Assembly (NCBI GenBank): GCA_030077755.1
Contig: JAQJZZ010000010.1
Location: forward strand, 5,518,001 to 5,582,000
Source of the DNA: Filosporella fistucella
Lineage: Eukaryota > Ascomycota > Leotiomycetes > Helotiales
Reading direction: 5' to 3'
Length of the DNA stretch: 64,000 nt
In this document: positions 45,815 to 56,292 of the stretch, piece after piece
How positions within the stretch are numbered: position 1 is the stretch's first letter
Layout: each line of letters starts with the position of its first letter
Program-made: the position numbers and the translations under genes
The notes under the pieces: generated by a model
What the model was told of the DNA's origin: nothing
Databases searched by the model: none
What the model saw: the letters and a program-made list of their open reading frames with translations, nothing else

Positions 45815-46866
45815 ATGGCCTCCCCTAAAGCTCTGGATACCGAACACGAAGGGGTACAATCGCCGCCTGATGAGCAAGACATGCAACACGATCCAAATTC
45901 CTCGGCCTTAGGCTATGAATTCGAGGTGAAGGAGCAAGATCGCTGGCTCCCAATAGCAAATGGTTAGTCCTTTGTACCTTTTTCCTATTTGCGCCAAATA
46001 TTCTCCGCATATTGGGGCTCGCCGACTGGCATCGCTTCGAGCATCATATCTACTACACGCGGATGTCCTACACATTGGCCAGTAATTGAGCTCGAGGCGC
46101 AAACGCTTCAGTTAGCTGTGTTACAGCGGTCACACCTCCTATCATGTCCCACGATTCTCCTTCTCCACCCCCAAAACAAGAACTCTCTTCCTCCTCTAGA
46201 CCAAGATATGATCTTCTTGATACAAGTATTAAAAATGCTGCTCCAGTTGCCCGTATCATGAAAACCGCTCTCCCAGAGAATGCCAAAATCGCCAAAGAGG
46301 CGAAAGAGTGCATGCAAGAATGTGTCAGCGAATTCATATCGTTCATCACAAGCGAAGGTTAGTCCAAGTTCATTCCCAAGCAACAATCGAGTCCGCTTGT
46401 TAATCAAGCTTCTCAGCGTCCGAAAAATGTCATCAAGAGAAGCGAAAAACGGTGAATGGAGAAGATATCCTGTTTGCCATGACGTCTCTGGGGTTTGAGA
46501 ACTATGCCGAGGCATTGAAGATTTACCTGTCAAAGTACAGAGAAGTATGTGTGGCCAAATTCATTCTTTGATCACTAGAACGACAACGTTCTCGCTCTAT
46601 AGACATATGAAGCTAATAATTATCTTCAGACACAGTCAACAAGAGGTGAGAATCGACCTGGCAGCCAGGGCTTCGGATCAAGTGCAGCAGGAGGATCAGG
46701 TGGACCCGCAAATGCTGCATCTTCCAACACCTTCCAAGGTGGGCCTGAAGGGACCAACAATATTCTCAGTGGCCAGGGCGAAGGAGCTGAGCACGAAGCT
46801 TCATATGGCGCCCTTTATGGTGCACAGCCAGGTCATAACGGCGCCACAGGCGGCGAAGGTTATTAA
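45815..46866 (+). CDS. HAP3: CCAAT-binding factor subunit HAP3/NF-YB (HapC)
   Basis: H2B-like histone-fold subunit of the CCAAT-binding complex, which in fungi also works with HapX in iron and redox control. Exons are 45815-45962, 46247-46357, 46417-46544 and 46630-46866, giving 207 residues. A ~45-residue acidic N-terminus leads into the diagnostic [10 protein letters not shown], completed across intron 1 by [20 protein letters not shown]. Then come [39 protein letters not shown] and [14 protein letters not shown]. The tail is Gly/Ser/Asn-rich. The third intron has two in-phase acceptors (46602 and 46629); using the first adds nine residues (TYEANNYLQ). I prefer 46629 because a CTAAT branch site sits 13-18 nt before it. 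Intron 1 (284 nt) contains an alternative in-frame ATG. Confidence 0.93.
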
Positions 46867-47723
46867 GCTTGTGGTAGTCTTCCAAACACACAGGCATCTC
46901 GGCGTTGTTGTGATCAGGATGGGCCGGTTTTCTAGTTCTATATGTGTATTGACTATAGGGTAGGGTATTGAAGGGATTTGAATGGATGGGCCGTGGATAT
47001 GGTTGGGATGATTGACTGATTCTAAGATACCGACACTTGTACATTGGGCAGGGCCAAAAGTATGGGGTGTTTTGAGTGTTGAATTTAGATTTCATAGCTC
47101 TTGTGAGCATTGAGACAGTCACCGAAAGGTAGCACAGGGCCCACAGGAGGTCGTATGAGCATAAGAACAGGATGGAATGTAGGATAAACAGTCCTCGGGC
47201 CAACGCAGTATAATATCGCAATGATTTCTCAAATTTGAATATGGACAATGTGCCACGAAAGATGTGAAAGATGGTGTGCATAGCCTACCTATCTAACTTG
47301 ACATCCGTCGACCTAGTGTATTTTTGTCGCGTGTCAACCAAATACGCCCAATGGAGAAGCATATACCTCATTTGCTTGCTTCTATATTCCTGTAGTTGCT
47401 CTCTCTGGAAGAAAGTGACCATCAAACAGCTTTGAAGTGCCAAATTATCTCTGTGGTTGCACAGAACTATACAACAATACGAAGAAGGTTGTGCTTGACA
47501 TGTACCCCGCAGAGCCTCGAATTGCGGGTCTTTTGGGACTAGCGTGTGGTGCACGTGCCTACACCGCAAGGCGTCAAAATTATTTCGAAAGGTTCACCCA
47601 CCAAGATTGCCTCGCACAATCTCAAACACACCCTCGGCCCTTCAGCACTTCCACGATTTGCCATAGATTGTTCGATGTCCACAGGAAATACTCTTTAAAT
47701 CAACGGGTAATCGTGCCTCAGTC
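46867..47723. other. intergenic region HAP3/RRN3
   Basis: About 0.86 kb between two genes on the same strand. It holds the HAP3 3' flank and the RRN3 promoter; no gene is recognised. Confidence 0.5.
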
Positions 47724-49796
47724 ATGGTATCTCTCGTCCCTATGGCAAGGCCAACTGCCCCGGCACCAAAACCTATCAAACCACTCCTACGACGGGCAAC
47801 ACTCTCTGGCACAGTTCGCAAAGCTGATGAAGCAGGGCTCGACGATGATATCATGTCTGCGCCACCCAGTCCAACTAAGAAAGCTCGAGTCACCTTCAAC
47901 CCAAATGTCGAAGAGAAAGTCATGGAGGAATACAGAGTCAAAGGCAGGAGCCTAGATTCCGTGAGAGCAGAGGTTAGGAGGTCTATTGAAGCGCATTTGA
48001 AGGGAGATAGTGAAGGATATGATACAATCAAACAGATGTTCACGTCTAGGAACGGCGAGGACGAGGACGACGACGCTGCCAAAATAGTTGACCTCAAGAC
48101 ATACATGGTTTCACTCACAACCTACGCGTCGCTACTTAACAAAGGCTGTTCTGGATTGGTGAAGGCAATTCTTGCATGTGAATGGATGGGTAGAGATGAA
48201 GGATTCGTTAAAGCTTATGTACAATTTTTGGGAAGCCTGGCGAGTGCGCAAGGAGCGTATGTGGGAATGATACTCGGAATGCTGGTGGGGCATTTCTATG
48301 GAGGTAAGACAAATTCCGTCACTTCTAACAATCATCCTATCCTAACCTGCCATACAGTGAAACTATCTAGTGGTCGGCTTACAGGCTGCGCAGACGTAAA
48401 CCGCGACCGGTTAACCTCAAGAGTTCATTCAGCTCTCAAATATCTCCTCCGGCTGATTCCCTCCGCCAGTGGCACCCTGTCTCCCATTATCTCTGGCAAG
48501 TTTCCTTTCTCAGAAGAGACCAAGAAGGTTCATGTCACCTATATTGAGAACCTGATGCGCCTGGTCGAGTACGCGCCAGAACTGAAATCCGACATATTTG
48601 CTCTTATTACCGATCGCCTAGTCAAAATAGATGTGCAGATGCAAGTGGATTTGGACGACCTCGACGATGAAGTTTCTGCAGCGATTGTTCAAGCCATCTC
48701 ACTGGAACCCTCCCGGAACGAGGATGATGAAGACGAAGATTCCGACAGTGACGCTGAATCGGTCAGCAGTGATGATGACGGAAATGATTCAAAGCGCATC
48801 AAGGAAGTGAAAGAAAGCGTTGAGAAGATGGATGCGATACTCGACCTTCTGTTTTCCATATACAGTCCCTACTTTGCGGATGCCAACAGTGTCGAAGCTG
48901 CGTCCATGTTCGATACCTTACTCAAACATTTCGAGAACATAATACTTCCTACATACCGTTCGCGACATACTCAATTCCTGCTATTTCATTTCGCACAAGC
49001 TGCTGAACATTTGGTCGATCAATTTGCTGGCACATGCGTGCAGCTTGCTTTTCAATCTGGTCGGCCTGCAGTTTTGAAACAATCTGCAGCAGCATACCTG
49101 GCAAGCTTCGTTTCTCGTGGAGCGCATGTGCCATCACATGTTGTTTGCACGGTCTTCGAGCTCATTGGAAATAATCTGGAGGGAATCCGAATGGAAAACG
49201 AACTGACCTGTCGAGGCCCAGATCTGAAGCGTTACAGCACTTTTTATGCCATGACACAGGCATTGCTATACATTTTTTGCTTTAGATGGCGTGATCTGAT
49301 TGTATCAACTGATGGGTTCGACGAAGAGGATCCCTTGGCTTTCATTGGCCAGGATCTAGATTGGCAACCCGGCGTGAGGGATACTTTTCATCGCACCATA
49401 TATTCGAAACTCAATCCTCTCAAAATTTGCTCTCCGCCGATTGTTGAAGAATTCGCCAGGATTGCTCATCACCTTCGATTCATGTATGTCTATCCACTAC
49501 TAGAGACGAACAAACGGGTCCGATTGAGCCAGTTCTCGTCCAGCCAGGCCAATGGTGCTTTGAGAGACACAGGCAACGGAGGCAATAGCGAGAGCTGGCA
49601 TCAGCTTGATGCTTATTTCCCTTTCGACCCGTATCAGCTTCCTGTAAGCAAGAGATGGATCGAGGGAGACTATGTTCAATGGAAAGGCATCCCTGGTCTC
49701 AATCAGGATGAAGACGATAGTGGTGATGATGAGGATGAGGAGGAAGACGATGATGTTGACCTTGAGGAGGAGGATACATCTACTGAGGACGACTGA
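47724..49796 (+). CDS. RRN3: RNA polymerase I initiation factor RRN3 (TIF-IA)
   Basis: It binds RNA polymerase I and tethers it to the core factor at rDNA promoters. The frame is open for 690 codons, but 48304-48357 (GTAAGA..CTAAC..ATACAG, 54 nt) is an intron without a stop. Removing it restores GHFYGVKLSSGRLTGCADVNRDRL, the usual Rrn3 junction, and leaves 672 residues (exons 47724-48303 and 48358-49796). The HEAT-repeat-like helical body follows, with SRVHSALKYLLRLIPSASG and HFAQAAEHLVDQFAG. An acidic Ser/Asp loop lies at ~330-350 (EDEDSDSDAESVSSDDDG), then SRGAHVPSHVVCTVFELI. An almost purely acidic tail closes the protein. MARPTAPAPKPIK at the second Met (47742) is an equally plausible start. 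Confidence 0.92.
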   Translation: MVSLVPMARPTAPAPKPIKPLLRRATLSGTVRKADEAGLDDDIMSAPPSPTKKARVTFNPNVEEKVMEEYRVKGRSLDSVRAEVRRSIEAHLKGDSEGYDTIKQMFTSRNGEDEDDDAAKIVDLKTYMVSLTTYASLLNKGCSGLVKAILACEWMGRDEGFVKAYVQFLGSLASAQGAYVGMILGMLVGHFYGGKTNSVTSNNHPILTCHTVKLSSGRLTGCADVNRDRLTSRVHSALKYLLRLIPSASGTLSPIISGKFPFSEETKKVHVTYIENLMRLVEYAPELKSDIFALITDRLVKIDVQMQVDLDDLDDEVSAAIVQAISLEPSRNEDDEDEDSDSDAESVSSDDDGNDSKRIKEVKESVEKMDAILDLLFSIYSPYFADANSVEAASMFDTLLKHFENIILPTYRSRHTQFLLFHFAQAAEHLVDQFAGTCVQLAFQSGRPAVLKQSAAAYLASFVSRGAHVPSHVVCTVFELIGNNLEGIRMENELTCRGPDLKRYSTFYAMTQALLYIFCFRWRDLIVSTDGFDEEDPLAFIGQDLDWQPGVRDTFHRTIYSKLNPLKICSPPIVEEFARIAHHLRFMYVYPLLETNKRVRLSQFSSSQANGALRDTGNGGNSESWHQLDAYFPFDPYQLPVSKRWIEGDYVQWKGIPGLNQDEDDSGDDEDEEEDDDVDLEEEDTSTEDD

Positions 49797-50814
49797 ATAA
49801 TGGCAAATGCCACATTGGAGTTCTATGGAAATTGGCCCTGCGTTGCTCGTCTTTGGCGTTTTTGGGTTCACTTAAGGCATAGCGAGCAGGTGAAAAAGTC
49901 TAGACATATGGAAAAGTTAATGTTGATGATCAATGCTCAGGATTGCATTGGAGGCGTTTTGATGTCTGGTTCATTATGGCGCTGGATACTTTTCATATGG
50001 GATGTGCATACAGGAGCGAAATAGCAGCGGCAGCTTTGGAATGGCCCGCCTAGATAGCATTGGGAAGGAAAGACAGTCTAAAATAATAAAAAATCTCGAT
50101 CAATGGATGTTCTCATCTGTGATATGCGAATTGCTTGCTAGAAGCCTTGCGAAATTGCTTGATCCCTAGAGCAGTGGAATAGTGCTGCGTTGGCTGGAAC
50201 ACATTATTATCGTAGGACACAGGTAATTATTTGACTGCAGGTTCTGAGACTTCAATATCCACCTCAATGATACTATGCAATTGAATATAATGAACATATG
50301 CTTGGCGTGATTATTTCACAGTATTGATATCATGATAGAGCATCATGCCTTTGCAAGAACCATGATTTCTTCTCTCAATGATAAGTTGAAACGCTAGCCG
50401 CTTTATATCCAACAAGTATTGCAGTAAAATATTGGCAGCTATAGAAAGGTGGAAAGAGACGCCAGATTTAAAAGAGATGAAGTGATCGTTATGTTAGTGT
50501 AGGGATTGCAACTATGAAAAGTTACAAGCGTCCCAATCTACATATTCTTTGACACTAAGAGCGCAATTGTCAAGAACAGGTAGGTGGGTGGGGTGGGTAG
50601 ACAATCAATAATTCTAATCTCATGGCAGTAAAATCATGACACTGTAAACATGAGTGTGCCTTGGTGTTGACATCTCTATGTTCTTAGAATCTCATCAGGC
50701 GGAGCGTATTCCGTGGATTTCTCCCTTGCTGTTGCCAAAGTAGATGTCATAAATAGATGCAAGACGTTGAAGACATTTGGACAAGCTGGAACTGGGGAAA
50801 TTCAACCACAATTT

Positions 50815-51790
50815 CGGCAGTGTATGTATATCCCAGGAGATCATGAGCTACAAGAATCATGCTTTATCCACAATCAGTCAAAGCAATGCTCAATGTTTCA
50901 CTAAAGCCCCAGAGATCGCAATTTACTGAAGATCGGCACGACTAAACTGACGAAATTTGTAGCAGTGAATACATATCTGAAGATGCTAGAAGGACAGGTT
51001 GCTTTGCTTCACCAAGCACCAAGGTATGCAAAATTTGTAAACAACGTCAACAGTACAAATTCATGCCCTAGTTACCTATCTATGGCAGAAAATGTGCATT
51101 TCAAAAAAGTCATGATTTGGGGTCCTGCTTTATTGACTAGTCCAAAAGTCGAAAATAGATCGAAATTTTGAGAGGATTCTATATCTTGGAGATCAGTTAT
51201 CAGTAAGTGATCCTTGTTGTGGATTGACAGGCTTCTTGCCGTATCTAAAATTGTCGACATCACGAGTAGCAATGCAATCCAGAACACGTATGCTCCAATT
51301 GAGATCGAGATGAACAGCCTACATCCATAGTGGTGAATGCGCATCTTCACAGATCATGAGCAAGAGGCTTCCTGGTCCTGGTAACTAAAACAGCAATATG
51401 TACAACATCGAAAGGGGGGGAGCATTCTATCTCCTGGAAGTTTGGATGAGTCCATGACAACCAAGCTAGGTGAAAACGCATCCAATACGGATGTAAGGCA
51501 CAGGCTTCTACTGAATCACTTGGAGTAACGATCACAAACAGCGACGATTCCCCTAACGCACTTTCCCGCTCGAGGTTGGCATGAAGCAATCATAATGAAG
51601 GGCAGTGAATACGTATCTGAAGAGTTGATGAGCCAAACGCTTCTGCTCTATCGACTGCAGTAACGATCGCGGATAGAAACGAAATCTCGAACGCAGCCGT
51701 CTCACTCACCGCTCGATGAATCACGTATAATGAATAGCAGTGAATGTACATTGAACGAGGTTATGAGCCAAAGGCTTCTTGATTCATCAG
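50815..51790. repeat. degenerate ~135-145 bp tandem repeat relics
   Basis: A motif GCAGTGAATACGTATCTGAAG (or close) followed by ATGAGCCAA.GCTTCT recurs. GCAGTG copies lie at 50817, 50962, 51602 and 51737, and ATGAGC copies near 50845, 51357, 51628 and 51763. The block AGTAACGATC at 51524 recurs at 51659. The last two full units are exactly 135 bp apart and align through CGCTCGA and ATAATGAA as well. Divergence is high, as expected of an old minisatellite. Confidence 0.6.
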
Positions 51791-52212
51791 CAATCAACTC
51801 ATATGGCCTTATTCAACGTCTTCACCAAAGGGGTTTCAACTTGTGCCGAAGAAGGCAATTATTCAAGTACATATCACACTAGCTGTGGGGATGACACTAA
51901 ACTAACTAAATCTTGAATTGCCTCTTTAGGATTATCAACACCAACCACAAGCGAGACGCGTATAGATAGGTATCTCACTCTGGCATCAACCACCAGACAT
52001 TGGAAAAGCGGAGCAACAAAACGCGGGACCGTCGCCGAGATTTTGACAATCTGCATAGCAAGACTGAATTCTTAAGCAGCTTTGTCTGCGCCAGAATCTC
52101 TGATGAGATATTGTTACTGGATGCGGCACCATTGGACCCGCAAACTCCACACGACAATAGGACTTGTCAACCACGCAACAAGCACCATAAACAATACTGC
52201 TTGGAAAAGGGG

Positions 52213-52326
52213 AGATCCTTCAATCCCTCAAGTGTTATTGGGATCTTGACATACTTCTTTTCAAATCAAAGATCCTTCAACTTCTCAAGTGCCAATGGTA
52301 TCTTGAGATACTTCCTCTCTTTCGAT
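52213..52326. repeat. 57-bp tandem duplication
   Basis: The block starting AGATCCTTCAA at 52213 repeats at 52270 (AGATCCTTCAACTTCTCAAG), a period of 57 bp, and both copies continue with TCTTGA.ATACTTC. In one plus-strand frame the two copies read RSFNPSSVIGILTYFF and RSFNFSSANGILRYFL. The frame has no ATG start and no family match. Confidence 0.65.
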
Positions 52327-53169
52327 CTCGGTCAACAGCACTTTGTACTCAAGATTCCAATGCTCTTGTATATTCTAGGGCTTCGATTGCTTGTTGTTCT
52401 TGCTTTTGCTACTCAATTTAGCTGTGCTATTACTCGATCTTGTTGTTGCGATTGCAGAAAAGCTCAACATGGATCAATGGGGTTATTGGAGCGATGAAGA
52501 AAATTCCCACTTGAAGAAGCCTCCCTTAAAGGACAGAGACATATCAGACCAGTTTTTTGGTCCTTCAATTCGTGTGGAGAAGCAAAGAGGTTGCCTTGGT
52601 ACGTATCAAGTAGATCAGACGGCACCTCAAATGCTAACACAAGAAAAGGCAATATCTGGGGATATTTGCAAATTCCAAAGATTTGCAACTGGCCAACTCA
52701 AAGAAAAAACGTCAGATCGACTATTCGACAATCGATTTATGGTACCGAAGGCCCTACGTGCAACATACGTGGTGGATTATCTCAATCAAACCTCTATCCT
52801 GGGCTGCAGTACTTCAACTCAGCGCAGTCAGAATGGAGCGAATTATCTGAATGGAAGTTGAAGTTGCCTCGACCAGCGGTGTTGACGGGTTTTGTGTTCC
52901 CTGGGCTATCGACGCCACTCAGCCACCCTTACTCGTACAAGCCACACCACCAAAAAGCTGTCGTCTCGCCTGTGTCTCCGAATCGACCTTCGCAAGCCCC
53001 TGGGAGGCCTTCCGAATACTTCTACGAGCCTTCTTCTCCACCATCCAGTTTATCTGGATACGCCTTCTCACCAGAACCAGAATATATCAGCTCTTGGGGA
53101 ATAGTCTCGTCCTCTTTTGATACATTCAATTCATTTGATTCGTTTGGTCCTTTTGATTTATTTGAAGAC

Positions 53170-55859
53170 ATGGAGAACAGACTTACCGTACGTCCAGCTG
53201 AGATGTCAGCCGTCAAGGCGAAGGCAGTTGAGGATGCCCGAATCATGCAGGCCAAGGTCTCGGACGAGTGCAAAAAGACTGGAAAGGATCCTCCACCGTA
53301 CGCACTGGAGGAGCTCATTGGAAAGGGCAGCTTTGGAAGAGTGTACAAAGGGTGGGTTCTCACCTTTAAAGTCACGTGTCAACATACTGATGCCACTACA
53401 GAAAGGATATGAAATCAGCAAAGGTGGTTGCTGTTAAGATCATTGATATCGATGAAAGCGATACACTCAATCCTCGAATTGCAGATTCTTATAGCGAATT
53501 CTTGAAAGAGGTTAATGCCCTAAAGATCTTGAGCGAAAACAAGGCAAAGAACATCAACCATGTCATTGAGGCTCTGCCAGTCAGTCAGGCGATGTGGATG
53601 ATCACCGAGTATTGTGGAGGCGGCAGTGTTGCAACTCTGGTAATTCGCCTTCAAAATATCTCATCGATTGATTCAAGTGATTGACATATCCTTAGATGAA
53701 ACCTACCGCTCCTGGTGGCCTAAACGAAAAATGGATTGTACCTATTTTGCGTGAAGTAGCCGAGGCTGTAAAATGGGTGCATCAAGCTGGTATCATCCAC
53801 AGAGATATCAAATGTAAGCTTTTGCTTCTCATCCTTGCGGAATTAGCACTAATTGCCCCCAGGTGCCAACGTTCTCGTTACAGAGCAAGGTGATGTACAG
53901 CTTTGCGATTTTGGTGTTGCCGGCATTGTTGAGAGCAAGTTAGATAAGCGATCAACAATCATTGGTACACCACATTGGATGGCTCCAGAGCTGTTCACTT
54001 CGTCTCCAAGCTATGGTAAGGAAGTCGATATCTGGGCATTTGGTGCCATGGTTTTCGAAATTGCGACAGGCTTGCCTCCTAATGTTGCCAACGGTATATC
54101 CTATGATCGACTTGGAAGCCACCTCCAAAATCATGTTCCGAGACTCGAAGGAGGAGATCATTCTAACAACCTCCGAAGCCTTGTTGCTTACTGTCTTGAG
54201 GAAGACCCGAAGTCTAGGCCAGCTATTGAGATGGTCCAAAAGCACCCTTACATTCTCAACACGAGTTCGGCATTCCCTACATCTTCTCTGAGGGCTCTTG
54301 TTGGATCATTCAAGGTCTGGGAGTCTCGTGGCGGCAGCCGAAAATCTCTTTTCATGCAACACGGTGCTCAAGGCCCAACACCTTCCTTCTCACCTCTTGA
54401 TGATGAGTGGAATTTCCACACAACCGAGTTTACGGAGGATCTGTGGCATGAATTTAGTCTCAAGGATGTTATTGAAGCCTATGGGCCATCTGCAGCTGCT
54501 GGATTCGACGAAGATACTACACGTCCCCGTCAACCTAAAGTATCTCGCCGACGGCCACCCCCCGAAGCATTGAATCGACTCCCTGCTGCGCCTCTCGAGA
54601 AGATTTTCGACCCCAATACCCTGTCGAACTACGAAGATAATGCTCGTGCTCATTACGGCAGACAAATGATGCCTCCTCCATCTTCTGATCGATCTGATCT
54701 GCCACTCAGAGATGATTCAGCCCAGCCAGAAATCAAGGACACGATGATCGATCTTGGTGGTCATGATCCTGAGACAGGTCTTTCCAGCTTCCCTGATATG
54801 GATACGATCAAAGCTGGTCGGCGAGGACGAGATGAGGTTGAAGACGATTACAGCAATACTGTTCACGATTTTAGCAGACCCGCACTGAGTGATCCCGCAG
54901 AAGTCAATAACAATCGTAGGACTCAAGACTGGAAATTTCCGTCGATGGCTCCTCCCGCTTCCGCTGATCCAGAGTTGTCTCGATTTCCTATCTCATACGA
55001 CTTGCCTCGACCAGCTGTCACACCTGGATCTGGTGGTCGACCTGCCTTAGTCCATCATCCCACAGAACCTGTTGGTGCATTTGGAGGAGGTTTGATGGGT
55101 TCTGGGCCTTCGTCGGAGCGGTTGTCTATGCGGGAGTCGTTGATCGATCTAGATATGGGCTTACCAGACCCAATACCAGAGTTTAGGCGACCTTCAACGG
55201 CTAATTCGGATGTTGGATCAACAACGAGTGAGCAAATGACATCTGGCAACCCATTTGAATTGGAGCGTCATGCATCTCTCTACCAACCCATTCCTGCTGA
55301 TATTGGGGTGAGAGAGCCATCGATCTACGTCTCGGACGACATTGCTCCTCCTCCTAGACTCCGAAATGGCAATGCTCTGCAAGACCTCGCAGACATGTCA
55401 GACTTTTCTGCATCGGATGTGGAAGGCGGACACGGTGGACAGGTTCGGGGAAGAGCTCCCACTTACGATGGCTCTGACGATGGCTATTACAGCATGTATT
55501 TCGGAAGCCAAGGAAGCAACACCCTTCAACCTCGTAGCCAACCTCAGTATGATACAGACGATCCTGATTACGCTGCCATGCCTCCACCGCCTTTCATTCC
55601 TTCTCAAGTGCCTCGCGCACAACCAGAATCGGGAGCGTGGTCTACACAGAACTTTCCTCCCTTGCCTCCCCATCCATCCAGCGCATCGCTCACTGGTTCG
55701 GCATCACAAGAGGAAATGACCGTCGAGATCACGCGAATGGTCGCCGCCATGAATTCTCAACTTGAGTTATTCAAGGATATCTATGGCTCTCCTGACAACG
55801 TGCAAAAGCGCGGCTCTGGTCTGCGACGAGAGATCCAGGATTTGGGTTCCACGGTATGA
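53170..55859 (+). CDS. STE20-family germinal-centre-type kinase (Sid1/YSK-like)
   Basis: Ser/Thr kinase, probably of the septation/morphogenesis network. Exons are 53170-53351, 53402-53639, 53696-53813 and 53863-55859, giving 844 residues from the ATG at 53170. The P-loop is GKGSFGRVYKG (residues 51-61). The catalytic Lys is in VVAVKIIDIDESDT, then comes WMITEYCGGGSVATL. The catalytic loop is HRDIKCANVLV, the metal-binding motif DFGVAG, and GTPHWMAPE marks the activation segment in STE20 style. The C-terminal ~500 residues are disordered, Pro/Ser-rich, ending in a short helical segment EEMTVEITRMVAAMNSQLE. Orthology to Sid1/SepL or another YSK kinase cannot be decided here. The frame is open for ~190 codons upstream of the ATG without another Met, so an upstream first exon is possible. 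Confidence 0.88.
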
Positions 55860-56292
55860 GGCTTCTGCTTCAGAGATTATGATTTGATCTAGTTGCTTGC
55901 AACAAAAATCAATTCCTGATTGTTTTTTATATTTTGAAGTGCTTTTATGTTGAAAAATGGTACCCATTGCAGGACCGAATATTAGGTAGGGCGCTAGGGA
56001 AGCCCAAATCATGAATACGTATGTTTATGACGGGCATAACGGTCGGCGTTAGTGGAATGGTTAGTTTGCAAACTGCAAGAAAATGATTCCCGTTTGATGA
56101 TAGATACCTCAGCCCGGAAATTGAAGAAAATGAATGATATTTATTCTCATTGCTGCTGGTGACGATGCATATACGCTTTGAATTTCTCTGGCCACAATGT
56201 ATGTTGCCATCACATCAATATTGTGGAGTAATTTGCAAGTTCTGGTCTTCTGAATTCTTCGAAAATAGTGCAATGTATCGACTGAGCCACCC
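55860..56292. other. convergent intergenic region kinase/TEL2
   Basis: 433 bp between convergent stops. It is A+T-rich with 3'-UTR-like composition, and no gene is seen. Confidence 0.6.

Larger units (their letters stand above)
49797..53169. other. gene-poor stretch with decayed repeats upstream of the kinase
   Basis: About 3.4 kb without a recognised domain. It contains the ~135-bp repeat relics (50.8-51.8 kb), a 57-bp tandem duplication (52.2-52.3 kb) and a 134-codon ATG frame at 52470-52861. The right end (52.6-53.17 kb) is open in the kinase frame and may be 5' coding sequence if the start is further upstream. Confidence 0.45.

Noticed and set aside
47437..47955. 172-codon plus-strand frame upstream of and overlapping RRN3
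   Set aside because: It overlaps the conserved RRN3 start in another frame, begins with a non-ATG codon and has no conserved motif.
51072..51350. 92-codon minus-strand frame with a possible membrane helix (GAYVFWIALLLVMSTIL)
   Set aside because: One hydrophobic stretch in a decayed repeat region is weak evidence; nothing else supports a gene.
52000..52497. 165-codon plus-strand frame spanning the 57-bp duplication
   Set aside because: It has no ATG start, no domain and low-complexity hydrophobic composition; the duplication explains its length.
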